Below, in pieces: positions 19,650 to 30,850 of a stretch of 64,000 nucleotides of DNA. The DNA is from Teratosphaeria epicoccoides (lineage: Eukaryota; Ascomycota; Dothideomycetes; Mycosphaerellales; Teratosphaeriaceae). Numbering within the stretch: position 1 is the stretch's first letter; each line of letters begins with the position of its first letter. A program made the position numbers and the translations under genes. The notes below the pieces were generated by a model that saw only the letters and a program-made list of their open reading frames with translations, searched no databases and was not told the origin of the DNA. The DNA is taken from assembly GCA_021401465.1 (NCBI GenBank), contig JADDMT010000010.1:124001-188000 (forward strand). The letters are read 5' to 3'.

Positions 19650-21113
19650 TCAACTCTTCTCGACCTGGCCCTCCGCCCACCCCACCCACCTCCTCACACA
19701 CTCGTCGACAGCCCTCACACCCGCCTGGCTGGCCTCGACTTCAAACCACTCTCTGTGCTCCTTGCCACACGTCTCACACTGCCTCCTCACCTGCCGATCC
19801 TGCATCTCGAGATGGATCAGTCTCTCCACCCGCTTCACGTACTGCACCTTCCTGACACCACCACCACCACCACCAGACGACGACGAGTGCCGCGGTGCCG
19901 CAGGCCTTGCGGGCGAAGGCACCGGTGAGGAAGGTACGTGAGGATACCAGCGCACGAGGTTGAGAGCGTACCCGCACTGCCGTTGCCACTCGTTCATGCG
20001 TCGGGTGACGTTGTTTGCACGGCCGATCTTGAGCATGATGGTCTCGGTGCTCCCTCCGGCGCGGTCGCGAGGTCCGTGGTGGGAGAAGTCGCTCATGACA
20101 TCGCTGACCCTCCTGCCGTCGGCCGGACGAGTCGACGAAGGCGAGAGCAGGCTGCGAGCTGTGTCTTCAGCAGGCGCGGAAGTGGACGGAGGAGTCAGCC
20201 AGAAGATGTAGATGTAGCCTTCGTCGGCGGCGGCAGAGACGGGTTTGATCAGTTCTGCCAGGAGTGCCGAAGTGGTTGGAGGAGTGAGATGCGGCGGGAT
20301 CAGCTCGAGGAATGTGGTTGTCTGGGGGTTTGAGGAGCTGCGGTGGTGCGGTGGTGGTCGGCAGGGCGGTCGGCTCGAAGATCGCCCGGGAGACGTCACG
20401 ACCGTGTGTGGTGGGAAGGTCGGCCGAGCTTGGTGAGTGCGTCGCTTGTGGCGTACCATCTCGACGTAGTCATCATCTTGCTGACCCATGCAGCACAGGC
20501 TCTCCCAGAAACCTGGCGGCTCACGTGGCTTCGGCTTCGGCTTCGACTCGGCCTTCTCGCGCGCGTACTTTGCTCGGTACGGCGGCGCTTGTGACGCGAG
20601 CCGTGCCGGTCTGTTGGCGAAGTCGTGGGTGTCAGTCCTTCTTGGCGGTGTGGGCTCGTGAGTGCTGCTGGCTGGGTGCTTCCTGCCTTGATCGTCAGAG
20701 GCGAGGCCCAGTCGCTGGACCAGCGTGTCGATGCTGCTTCTGCTCGTCTCCTGCAGTGGAAAGAGCTCGGTCCTCCGCGCCTGCACCTTCCTTCCATTCT
20801 CTGCATCGCCACTGTCACTGTCACTCTGGACTCTCTTCGCAGCCTGATCCTGGTGCTGCCAGCAATAAAAGTCGGCCTCAGCCCGCGCGCCTTCCTGCTG
20901 CACCAACGCCACCACCCCACCGTCCCCCGTCTGACTCGACCGTCTCCTGGCAGCAGTAGTGGGGCTCCCGCTCGGCGCGACGGCTATGGCGCGCCGACAC
21001 GGTCTGCCCGCCGAAGTGATGCCGTTGCATGTCCTCGCCGCATTCTTCGAGTCATGGCGGCCGAGCAACGCGGCTGCCGCTTCGGGCGTGTGTTGGGGGA
21101 CGAAACGGGACAT
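19650..21113 (-). CDS. T5orf172-domain protein (DUF1766 / GIY-YIG-related)
   Basis: Intronless 487-aa frame starting MSRFVPQHTPEAA. Near the N-terminus is a putative metal-binding motif, CNGITSAGRPCRR followed at a distance by FYCWQHQ, often seen in fungal proteins of this family. A long, low-complexity, Pro/Ser/Arg-rich linker follows. The core domain in the C-terminal third starts GYIYIFWLTPP and continues MLKIGRANNVTRRMNEWQRQCG, the signature of the bacteriophage T5 Orf172 DNA-binding domain. It then has VERLIHLEM, CETCGKEHREWFEV and a final WVGWAEG. Function in fungi is unknown. The frame extends upstream to 21323 with further ATGs, but the conserved part begins at 21113. Confidence 0.8.
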   Translation of the reverse strand: MSRFVPQHTPEAAAALLGRHDSKNAARTCNGITSAGRPCRRAIAVAPSGSPTTAARRRSSQTGDGGVVALVQQEGARAEADFYCWQHQDQAAKRVQSDSDSGDAENGRKVQARRTELFPLQETSRSSIDTLVQRLGLASDDQGRKHPASSTHEPTPPRRTDTHDFANRPARLASQAPPYRAKYAREKAESKPKPKPREPPGFWESLCCMGQQDDDYVEMVRHKRRTHQARPTFPPHTVVTSPGRSSSRPPCRPPPHHRSSSNPQTTTFLELIPPHLTPPTTSALLAELIKPVSAAADEGYIYIFWLTPPSTSAPAEDTARSLLSPSSTRPADGRRVSDVMSDFSHHGPRDRAGGSTETIMLKIGRANNVTRRMNEWQRQCGYALNLVRWYPHVPSSPVPSPARPAAPRHSSSSGGGGGGVRKVQYVKRVERLIHLEMQDRQVRRQCETCGKEHREWFEVEASQAGVRAVDECVRRWVGWAEGQVEKS

Positions 21114-21679
21114 GATACAGAGACGTGCTCGAGTGATGAGAGGATTTGATGAGACAACTCGAAGACTTACGGAATGCCGTCCCTGATTCCTACGTACATG
21201 TCGTCGCGAGCCGTGAAAGCTGCCTCCTGGTATTTCGCGTGGGCAAGTCCAATCGAATACGCTCGAGGTGGGGAGCCCCAGCCACATGGGAAGGCGCAGC
21301 ATCACGAAAGTAGCGCGGCACACGTGACCGCAACGTTCATCACGGAGAGACGTGCTCTCATGATGACAACGACCAAATGATGACGCGCCGTCACAGCCGT
21401 CGGGGACGGTGCTGTGTGCGCGTCAAGCTCGCGTTGTCCACGTGCAGAGCCATGTGTCAGAGGCCCATGGTTCTGAGTTAGGCAGTTAGGCAACAATCAT
21501 ACGCATACAGTTTCGTGTCGATGCTCACCAGCTTTTCGCCCAACCAAGGCCGGAGATCTACATGAAACAAAGTCTCAGCATTAATAGAAGCAGGTTTCCA
21601 TCCCGATGCGTCAAACAAGTTCCACGGCTGCCCATCTTTCAGACAACAATGCATTGCATCACCTCCACCTCCATACAGC
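21114..21679. other. Gene-free spacer
   Basis: About 570 bp between divergent frames. It presumably contains the promoter of the T5orf172 gene; nothing else is recognised. Confidence 0.5.
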
Positions 21680-22225
21680 ATGGTGCACGCGGCCGCCAAA
21701 CCAAGGGATCGCCCAGCCTCCTCAACATCAACCCTCCTGACAGCTCTGCCTCCGCTGCCGCAGAGCTGCGGGACGACAAGCAAGACTCACAACCGACCTC
21801 ACCATGGCCCAACCGCAACGTCTTCAGCCCCCGACTTGACAGCTCTGCCCGAGCTACCTCGCCAGCTCCGCACCACGACGGACCAGAGGCCAAACCAGTG
21901 GAAGCGCGAAAGCGCCTTTGCAGCCATCTATCGCAAAAGCAAGCGCGTCGTGCTCAGCAAGACCAAGCGCCTCTCCCTGCACAACACGAAGCGCTTCCTC
22001 CTAGGCAAAACGAAGCGGCTGTCTGTCACCAAGACGGAGCGGCTGTCCGTCCACAAACCGAAGCGGATGTCCCTGAGCAGAACCAAGCGGCTTTCCTTGA
22101 GCAGAACCAAGCGGCTTTTCCTCGACTCGACCAAGGGGGCCTTGCTGATCATGATCGCCGCAGCGCTCGACTTCTTCCTCTGCAGGCGCACGCCACCGAG
22201 GCACTTGCCCAGGGCTGAGAGCTGA
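21680..22225 (+). CDS. Hypothetical protein with 8-residue tandem repeats
   Basis: An open frame of 181 codons. Residues about 93-150 consist of an eight-residue repeat of the form xKTKRLSL (seven to eight copies), very rich in Lys, Arg, Ser and Thr. A short hydrophobic helix follows (GALLIMIAAALDFFLC). The repeat is encoded by 24-bp DNA units, so it is open in other frames too, which weakens the case that this frame is translated. The regular basic/serine pattern and the membrane-like helix make this the most protein-like of the alternatives. No family recognised. Confidence 0.35.
   Translation: MVHAAAKPRDRPASSTSTLLTALPPLPQSCGTTSKTHNRPHHGPTATSSAPDLTALPELPRQLRTTTDQRPNQWKRESAFAAIYRKSKRVVLSKTKRLSLHNTKRFLLGKTKRLSVTKTERLSVHKPKRMSLSRTKRLSLSRTKRLFLDSTKGALLIMIAAALDFFLCRRTPPRHLPRAES
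21956..22135. repeat. 24-bp tandem repeat, about 7 copies
   Basis: Units of 24 bp sharing the core accaagcggct, decayed to about 70-95% identity. The two nearly identical copies are at the 3' end. As 24 is a multiple of three, the array translates to eight-residue repeats. Confidence 0.85.
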
Positions 22226-22561
22226 CGCACGATGACTCCCTCAGCTTGACTTGATCCCTCTTTTTGTTGCAGAAACTTAACTTGTGGCTAATGTCCACGT
22301 GGACAGCAGAGCTCGGCTTGCCGCGACCTAGGCCCGGGTAGGCTTCAGTAGCACTTGGAGAGGATGCTGAAATCGAACATCTCATCATACGAAGCCGCTA
22401 AACGACACTCTTTCGCGAGCATCCCACCCGCACGTCAACCAACAAATACCCATGACCTTCGGAACACCCATCACTCCAGTCACATCATCATCCAAGCAAG
22501 CCTCCCACTCCCCCTGACTCGACGCCACCCAGGATAGCAGACGGCAGCCATCGCCTTGTAC

Positions 22562-23345
22562 CTAGCAATAGTACGCTTCGAGAATGACCCTGACACCAAT
22601 TTTGACGATGTTGTGGAGATCAGGGACCACAGCGTCTTCAATGTTACAACCCACGCAGTTTGAATCAAGCCATTGCTCACGCGGCGTGGGCGGCATGCGC
22701 GCAGGAGGAAGGGGAGCTCCTGGCACACCCCGCCCAGTCGAGGGCATACGCAGGTCGGTCAACCAGGCAAGCCTGACAGGGCAGGTGTTTCTGTTCGTGG
22801 CCTGAATTGTTGCCCCTGTGTGCTGTGGGGTTATCCTGAGCGTGACCGAACCGCCGCGTGGCGTCCGCACGGTGATTGGCAAGCCGGTGAATGGGACGTT
22901 GACGTCAATATGCGATATCGTTGCGCCAGTCCTTTCTCGGGAGCAAACATTTTTGAACATGTCTTTCTCTGCCTTGCATTTCCTGTTGACCGGAGCCCTC
23001 TTCGTGATCAGGGGCTCAACTTGTCGCTTTCGGAGATCCTGGGGAATCGGATTGTCACCGTAGCAAATTTGGCCTGTTTCATTCGTGTCGTCACGAGCCA
23101 CACCAAGCCCGTCAGAAAATATCCATTGCACGGAGACGCAGTTCTTCGTGTCTTCAGGTCTACTCGATTCCGAGCATCAGAGAATTAGCATACAGCTCAG
23201 ATACCATCAACGATCATCCACGGTGGCGGTGGGCCTACTCGGTTGAGATCTCGCGCGGATCCAGACGCTTTTCATTGTCTTCGATAGAGAGTGTCGCAGT
23301 GGCTAAGAGCGCAACCAGCATGAGGAGGCGAGTACAGCGCGCCAT
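22562..23345 (-). CDS. Secreted protein 2 with Kex2-like sites and eight mature cysteines
   Basis: A 234-aa protein in two exons (23345-23239 and 23159-22562) joined by a 79-bp intron. Exon 1 encodes a strong signal peptide (MARCTRLLMLVALLATATLS), and its own downstream stop is removed by splicing. The mature chain has eight cysteines (NCVSV, QICYG, RKCKA, NVCSR, NTCPV, SNCVGCN and the terminal C). It also has three dibasic endings of Kex2 type in the first third (NEKR, LRKR, ITKR), so it may be proteolytically processed in the Golgi. No known domain. Likely extracellular, function unknown. Splicing is inferred from frame continuity, not from homology. Confidence 0.6.
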
Positions 23346-26111
23346 GGCGGTGGACCTAGGACGTCGGAGTCGAGCAACCGATGTCAGGAAAGCAAGTTTT
23401 TGGCAAGAAGATGTCTGACAGATATAGTTGGGAAGCACGTGACGAGCAGTTGACTGATTGCACGCAGCCGTCAAGCCAGGTCGAATTCGGCGATGTTGGT
23501 CGACGTCAAATTCGATCAGCTGGAGCAGGAGCCGCTACCATCAGAGAAGCCCACTACGTGGCAGAATGTAAGTAAAGCTGTCATCTAGGGTGTCCTCGAG
23601 GTTGACCTCATCATGTACACGGAGGAGAATGTGGATGTAGCTCGCTCGCAAGCTACTATAAACATCACGGAGCCCGACGGACCAATCGTCAGCTCAAGGA
23701 ACAGTGCTCACGATCACCTCGATAGTGATGGTTCCGCTGAACGCCCAGTCATTCTTATGCACAACGCACTCAAAATGACACTTGATTCGCTGCTAGGCAT
23801 TGCAGCCAAAGATACGCAGCCTCGTGTGATACTCAAGACTAGCGCTGACATGTTTGAGGTGGTCGCGGCTGCATATGATGGTGTGAAAGCAGTTCCATCG
23901 AAATGTCGACGAGGTGCCTTGAGCGAGTCGTTGGAAGTGGTGGGTAGAGGCTGATTGATGCCCACTGGACCGACCAATCAGTGCTACGCTGCATCACGCA
24001 TCGCTCGTGTGAGGCAGGACCACCCGTCACTCCAGGCTGATCAAGACTCGCATTCTTCGACGGAGCAACCGATGCCTGGCAAAGACAAGACGAATTAGCG
24101 CGGAGGCTGCGCTGTCTCACACCTCGTATCCGGACCGGCGCAGTACTAATGTCAATCTGGCCCGGTAGCCCCATCACCAAAGCTGTCGCTTTGGCAAAGG
24201 AGCTGTGCGGACCGCATGGCCTAGCGGTCTCCTTAGTGACAGTGTCTTGTCTCCCAATAATCTCGGCTGCCACTGCCAGGGAGAGCAAGGACTCTCCGAG
24301 CTCGATCCTCCATGTCATCTGACGACTCTCAAGTCTGAAAACCTCCTGCAAGATCGAATACAACCAGCTCCAGCCATTGGTTGGCAAGCTGCGGGAGTTT
24401 GATTGTGTGGCAGTACAGGTAGGATGTTTGCCCAACCGCTCTCATGAGTTTTTGTGCCGGGTCTCTGTGTCAAGAATGGTTCGGAGAAGAATGGAATCCT
24501 GGCTATGCTTTCTTTCCGTATCCTGCACTCCTGTAGCCTACCTCTTATCGTACCGAAAATGCAAAAAGGCTTGATGTGACTATGAGAATGATCCAAGGCG
24601 TGGTGCATGCTTTCGAGGGATAACTTAAAGCGGACCGCTGGAAAGAAGGATCATGGAGCTTATCGGTGTCCCATCGTCGCTACAGAGGGGTGTCCCACAA
24701 GGTGTTGTGAATCGCAGCTCATACTGGTGCATGAATCGAGCCGGAGCCCTCGTGTACAAGGTGTCAGGCTAATCGTCGTGGTCGTACAAGTTCACATGCA
24801 GACACTGTTGCTATTACGACTCCACCACGAGGATCAGTGTGCCAGACCAGACAGTCACGACGAGATTTAGCGTCGAGCCACTGATGCAACCAGAGGTTTG
24901 CGCGACAAGTGACGATGAGCGCGAGATCGGAGTCGCAAGTAGTACAGGCTGATATCGCTACGTGCGTCGGGATGATCCATGCGCGATATCACGTCCGGCC
25001 TGTGATGATCCTGCATCTCTCTGGGGACTGAGCAGGGGCAGCGAATGTGTCTCTCAGTCTGTGATTATCATGGCCGATCCAATAGAGCGCGCGCACCCGG
25101 CGTAGACTCCCGATGCAAGCACAGCGAGCCGAGTGGGCACATCGGAGTAGCCGCGCCCTTTCACCTCTGCTCGACGCCGTACCGGCAAGCACAAGAATCC
25201 CTCGCCCCATAGACAGCAAGGACGAATGTCATTCCGCCTTTCGATGACTGGCCACGAGGCCGCTGGAGATGCTGTTGCAATGTTCTACTTGTTGGTCGGC
25301 CAATGCCTGGGACACCAATTCTCCAACGGCATTGACCGCTGTCACTGGATGGTGGAGAAGCCCATGAGGAGTATGACTCCGGGGCTTTGATATTTCAGAC
25401 GACAGGGTCAGCCCTGATATCCCGGACACAAGCTCTGCAGGTAGAGACTCTCGGGGGGCTTCACGGGACCAAACATAGGGCTCAATATGTGCAGGCGAGT
25501 GCTCAGGTGAAGGAGAATCCGCGCGTAGGCAAGGCTGGAAGCCAGAGTTGCGAAGAACATAATGGTCGCCGTGGCGGGCTCGGTCACGTGGGCAGTGAAA
25601 TCAGTGAACAGGTCTTATTGGATCGATCCATCCATGCGTCCACCTATCCTGAGGTTCCGACTCGGCTCCAATGCTTGTATCTGACCGGGATTGACATTGA
25701 AGCACTAACTAGCAGTGGACGGATCGATTCCTAGCCTATGAGAGATCCATAGCAAGTAACAGGACTTGCAACAAGGTAGGGCGCGCACATCAGAGCATAA
25801 TTACCACTTTATTCCTGTCGTGCTAGTCCTCACTTGTCTCAGCAAAGCGTAGTGTAGACAGTCATTTTCTTATTATGGAGGTCATTCTCTACTTGCGGTC
25901 CTGAGATACATCGAATCGGCTCGTGATCTGGAACCCATCCATCCACACCAGTCCTGGCTGAGGCTGTAGATTAGGACCGTTCCGAACTGTCCACTGCATT
26001 TCCCTACTGCCGCATCTGCATGGCGCCTTCAGACCATCCTGTAATCAAGTCGGAGAGGCTTTGACCGCTTTGCGAGTACGGAGGATCGAAGAAGCTACTG
26101 ACGAAGATGCA
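23346..26111. other. Gene-free 2.8-kb stretch
   Basis: No supportable gene. A 113-codon plus-strand frame at 23613-23954 (MYTEENVDVARSQ) has reasonable composition but no recognised motif, partner exon or signal peptide. The remainder holds only short overlapping frames. Confidence 0.5.
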
Positions 26112-26515
26112 CTAATGTTTGACGTTCGCATCACGTGGGTTGTTGGCGCAATTCGCAGAAGTTTCGTCCGGACAACTCTGGTGGAACTCATCCATGCAAA
26201 TGTTTCTGGCCCCTTGCCCTGTATGCTTGTCCGAGCACTTCAAATGGGTGTTAGCCAAATGTTCAATGCAACAAGTCTTCACCGTGCACCTACCAACGAG
26301 TTGCTGTTGTCCAGAACGAAGTTGCCCCCGTGGGCAGCCGAGTAAGCCTTGCAGGCTGCGTCGGTGTCGGCCTGCTCGTAGTGGTATTCGAACTGGCCGG
26401 TCTGTGAAACGCATTGGCAGAAGCGTCTCTGATTGTCGGCGCTACAAGTAGCGCTGGCCGCTGGAGCGAGAAGCAACGCGGCCGTGACAAGGTAGTGGAG
26501 CGCTGGGAGCTGCAT
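26112..26515 (-). CDS. Small secreted cysteine-rich protein 3
   Basis: A 115-aa protein in two exons (26515-26294 and 26237-26112). The 56-bp phase-0 intron contains a good branch-like ggctaac. The signal peptide is residues 1-22 (MQLPALHYLVTAALLLAPAASA). The mature chain has eight cysteines (TCSADN, RFCQC, AACKA, then LCSDK, NICMDE, QSCPDE, ANCANN) and a compact hydrophilic composition. Without splicing, the first frame would stop just after the donor and lose half the cysteines. Size and pattern are typical of secreted effector-like or antimicrobial-like fungal proteins. No family recognised. Confidence 0.75.
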
Positions 26516-28843
26516 GGTCGTCGAGTCTGTTGTGTCCAGAGAGCCGATCGGATACGTTGGCCTTGCCTAATAGCTGCGAGGGACTTGTTGAGGATTGGGA
26601 GTCGTGAAGACCAGAGGGCAGCAGCGGACAGATATATGTCCTCGCATCTCGTCCAGCTCCACAGAGTGGCTGAGTGCAACAAGATTGCTTCTACAAGCGA
26701 ACATCCAACACCCAGCGGTACATTGGATCGCGTCCACGAGCGGCTTCAGCATGCGCCGCTAAGACAGCAGACCCAAGGCTTCATTGAGGCTGCGTTGACC
26801 GACCCGGCCGCCGATGGCATGCTCCACTCGATCACGTCTATGGATGGTCCTCAGCGCATTGACGGGCGATACCAAGTCCTCGAGGACCGCAGCAGGGATG
26901 ATGTCTGCCGCTATCTTCTATGTTAGGGACTAAGACGCAAGCCTGAACTGCGCCACTCCGAGGGACGGCCAGCTCGGAGACATGAATCCACGCTACCTCT
27001 TTGGCTCGTATATGGACGGTCCTCAGCGTATCGACGGTCGATACCAGGTACTCGAGGACCGCGGCAGGAATGATGTCTGCCGCTCTCTTCCGTGCCAGGG
27101 ACTATGACGCAAGCCTGGACTGCGCCATTCCGAGGGACGGAGAGCTCGAAGACACCCATTCAAGCCACCCGTTCGGCTCGTATTTGTTCGGCCGGAGCTT
27201 GGATACGAGTCCGATTTGGTTTGCTGAAAGCCCACTCCAAGATCGTCGAACAAAAGGCGAACATACCGGATGACCCGGCTGAGGCAGCGGAAGGCGGCCC
27301 GAGTTGTCAGTCGTCCTCGGACACCGTCCTCAACAAGCTCGAGCCCAGGCCTGCATGTCGAATGGGAGACGTGATTGATCTTTTCGGCGTTATGGATGAA
27401 AATGAACAGACGCTATGCTCTGTTTCGTCCTCGCATCGGGAGCCGACCTTGATGCGGGTTCGTTCGCAGAGCCACGTCTCTGAAGAACGTATGCTCCAAG
27501 CGCTGGGTTCTGCCTGAGACAGCTTGTTATCACTTCTTCTCGTACACTCCAGGAGATGGACTCCTGTCGGGTTGGAAGATAGGAGTTGCCTGGGTGCATT
27601 GAGTGGAATAAGTGATGCGCTCGCCTATGATAGGAAGCTTGACAGCTCGCATACAAGCCAGTCTGGTTTCTGTAGAGACAAGCTCGAGATAGACACCTCT
27701 GCTAAGGAAGCCGGATGCGTGACGACCTGCCGATCAAGACCTCCCATCGACTACACTGTCTGCAGCTGCCTCGACACACGATGGATGTACAAAGGTGAAG
27801 AGATAAGCAAGTCAGAGTCCACCAACAACAATCTCGAAAGTGCACGGCAACGACTGCGATATGCCATGAGATATGTCCACAGGCACAGACATGCCTGGTT
27901 TTGCATTGAGTCGTTCACGGGACATGATTTTCCACCTGTCTCGCCACTCCTCATCCCGGCTGCAAACCATGTTCCCGCCATCTGTGCATGTCTGCTGTCT
28001 GAAGCCAGTGGAGGACCACAGCGGTCAAGGAGGAACGGATCAAGGCTACTACCGGGCGGTGCAAGGCAGAGGCCGAGCTGTAGTCTCTAAGGGCTACTAC
28101 CGCACGAGTACGAAAGCGTCCTTCGACTGTCCTTCACAACCATGGCGATTTCCGAGGCGGCAACTCACCAACCATCTCTTCGTTGCTCCGCACAACACAA
28201 TGCTGCTCTGAAATCCGCGAGATAGGCAAACGAAGATTTGCTTCACACAGCCTCCACCCTTTCATCTCTACTGCTTCTTCCACCTGTATATACACAGCCG
28301 ACTTCATCGGGCTCCGGGCGAAAACGATCAAGTGCCACGTGTGGCATCCCCATCTCAAATGCATCCTGCACCGCGAGCCCTTCCATCGCCCGACGACTGC
28401 CTTATACTCACGCTCCTTGCACCACGAGATGCTCGCGAGCAGATAGAGACTCTGGCCAAGTCTTGACTTAGAGCAATCTTGAGACGCGCTTCGTCGTTCC
28501 CGCGCAGTCCTTTGGGCAAGCTGCGAACTGAAGAGTCAGAATCTCGAAAAGGAATATTAGTCCGTCCAAGACCGGATTCGATCTGTGACGCCACTGCCTG
28601 GACCGCCTGTCGACGACCTATCTACCCAGGCCGAACCAGGAAGCTACTTCCCTACCCACGGCAAAGTCCATTTTGGGTGTCGTGGAGGAGCTCACCCAGT
28701 TTTGTATACAAGTATTGCATTGCCGCAGATCCCCCGGGAGCTTCCTCCCTAGCAGAGCAATAACGTCTTCACAACACCTGGGCGAAACGTCCCTCTCCCA
28801 CCGCGACTCCACCGCCCTCCATTCCCTTTCAAAGGTCGCGACA
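26516..28843. other. Gene-free 2.3-kb stretch with tandem duplication
   Basis: No gene supported. Contains a 172-bp head-to-tail duplication (26839-27182). Several frames of 75-190 codons occur on both strands without motifs. The right end is the promoter of the DAL5-like transporter and is rich in C/T tracts. Confidence 0.55.
26839..27182. repeat. 172-bp tandem duplication
   Basis: Two head-to-tail copies, 26839-27010 and 27011-27182, both starting tatgga(t/c)ggtcctcagcg and ending ggctcgta. They differ mainly by scattered substitutions, many of them transitions. Copy 2 is open in at least one frame over its whole length, while copy 1 has stops in the same frame. The unit is not a multiple of three. 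Confidence 0.85.
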
Positions 28844-30614
28844 ATGAGTACGAACACAGACGACCACAAGCCACCTCACGGCCACGGCGACTTCGACGAC
28901 CTCGCCGAAAAGAACATCCATCACGACATCACCGCCGTGGCGTCTCCGCCGTCGAGCGGCAACGATGTCGTCGACTCGGCACGCGCCATCGCGCTCGACA
29001 CCGTGGAGGCAGAGCGCGAGTACTCGGCCGCGGAATTCCGGCGTCTGAGGTGGAAAATCGACTTGTGTCTCCTGCCCCTCATGTGGATCGTCTACGGTAC
29101 GCAGCAGGCCGACAAGACGAGCACGGGCGTGATGGCCGTGTTCGGGCTGATCCGCGACACGGGCCTGGTCGGGCAGCAGTTCAGCTGGCTCGCGACCATT
29201 TTCTACGTATGCCGGCCATCCTCGATCGTCATGGTACCCACAACAGCCGGCAGCTCGCTGACTTGGATATCTTTCTGCTTTTTATAGATCTCGTACATGC
29301 TCTTCGAAGCACCAGGAAACTATCTAATCCAAAAAGTCAACTCCGCCCACTTCCTCGGCACCGTCATCGTCGCCTGGGGCGTTGTCGTGCTGGGCATCGG
29401 CCTCGCCCACAACTGGGCCCAACTCATGGTCCTGCGCACGCTGCAAGGAGCATTGGAATGCACCATCTCGCCCACCTTCCTGCTCATCACGGGCGCGTAC
29501 TGGACTTCGCAAGAACAGACTCTGCGCGCCGTAATCTGGGGCACCTCGAACGCAGGCATGAACGTGATAACCGGGCTCATCCAGTACGCCATCGGGGACG
29601 CCGCGGATGCGAAACCAGGGGGCTTGCAGGCCTGGAGGGCGATTGGGTTCTTCCTCGGCGGCCTGACGATCGTGCTTGGGTGCATCGCGTTCTTCTGCCT
29701 CGGCACGCCGAAAGAGGTATTCTGGCTGACGCGCGAAGAGAAGCGGATGGCGGCGGCGCGGGTGGTGGGCAACCTGACCGGCAGCGAGAGGGTGAAGCGG
29801 AAGGCGTGGAAGTGGCAGCAGGTGAGGGTGGCGGGGCGAGATCCGCAGACGTACTTCTTCTTCCTGGTGAACGTCGTGAATGCGATCCCGAACGGCGGCA
29901 CCACGACGTTCGGGAACCTGGTGTACGAGAGCTTCGGCTTCTCGGACAAGGAGACGTTGCTGAAAGGCACGATTCCGCAGCACGCGGTCAGTATTGCGTA
30001 TTTCCTGCTGGCGGGGTGGACGTGCTACCGATGGAGGGATCTGAGATGTAAGTTCGAGAGACGCTTAACAGACAACCTCCCCCCCCCCCCTCTTTCGGAC
30101 CTTCGAAAGCTCACATTCCCCCATCCTAGTCTACTGGATGATCTTCTCGCTGATCCCCGCCTTCGCCGGCATGCTCGCGCTCGCGTTCATGGACAAGCAC
30201 TCCCAGCTCTGGGTGCAGTGGGGCCTGTACCTGATGACCGTCACGGGCGACCTGCCCGGCCTCCTGTTCTGGATCCTGCTGCCCTGCAACGTCGCTGGGC
30301 GCACGAAGAAGTCCGTCACTGCGACGCTGCAGTTCGTGGGCTACTGCGCCGGCAACGCGGTCGGGGCGCAGCTGTTTCGCGAGAAAGATGCGCCGAGGTA
30401 TATCCCGGGGTTGACAGGGTGCGCGGTGCTGTATGGGGTCCAGTTGGCGTTGTTGGTGGGGTGGAGAGTGTGGTATGGGTTTATGAATGCGAAGAGGCGG
30501 ACGATTGTGAGGGGGATGGGGTTGACGGAGGAAGAGGCGGAGAGGGCGGGGAAGTTGGCGGCGGAGGAGGATGTCACGGATTTTGAGAATGTGCATTTTG
30601 TGTACCATTTGTAG
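28844..30614 (+). CDS. DAL5/allantoate-permease-type MFS transporter
   Basis: A 535-aa anion:cation symporter family permease in three exons with introns 29207-29287 and 30048-30129. The N-terminal tail is hydrophilic and His-rich. The first helix follows RRLRWKIDLCLLPLMWIVYG, a typical start for this family. Other hallmarks are YMLFEAPGNYLIQKV (helix 2), LRTLQGALECTISPTFLLITGAYW (helices 4-5), FFFLVNVVNAIPNGG at the start of the second half, and YCAGNAVGAQLF near helix 11. Twelve membrane segments fit the length. Family members import allantoate, nicotinate, pantothenate or small organic anions at the plasma membrane. The substrate is not predictable. Intron 2 carries a run of about 13 C. 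Confidence 0.9.
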
Positions 30615-30850
30615 GATTTGATGAGACGAGGACGGAGATCAGCTATCATAACCTTTCTGGACTTGCATCATCTGCAATGTCGAGATCTACTTGACATTGT
30701 CTGCATGCATGTCGTTATCGTCGTCGTCGTACGAAATCGTCAACATCCATCCGTGTCGTCGCTTATGCAATGGCAACAAACGCTTCGCCGAAAAAAAAAA
30801 GGAAAAAAAAGTCAGCCGGGTGAGAGAGGAAGGTGCAGAGTGCATCAGCT

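Noticed and set aside
19938..21149. Long plus-strand frames opposite the T5orf172 gene
   Set aside because: No motifs; the minus strand carries a recognisable domain in the same place.
29320..29983. Minus-strand frames of more than 215 codons inside the DAL5-like transporter
   Set aside because: High GC coding sequence keeps the antisense open; the plus strand encodes the full transporter.
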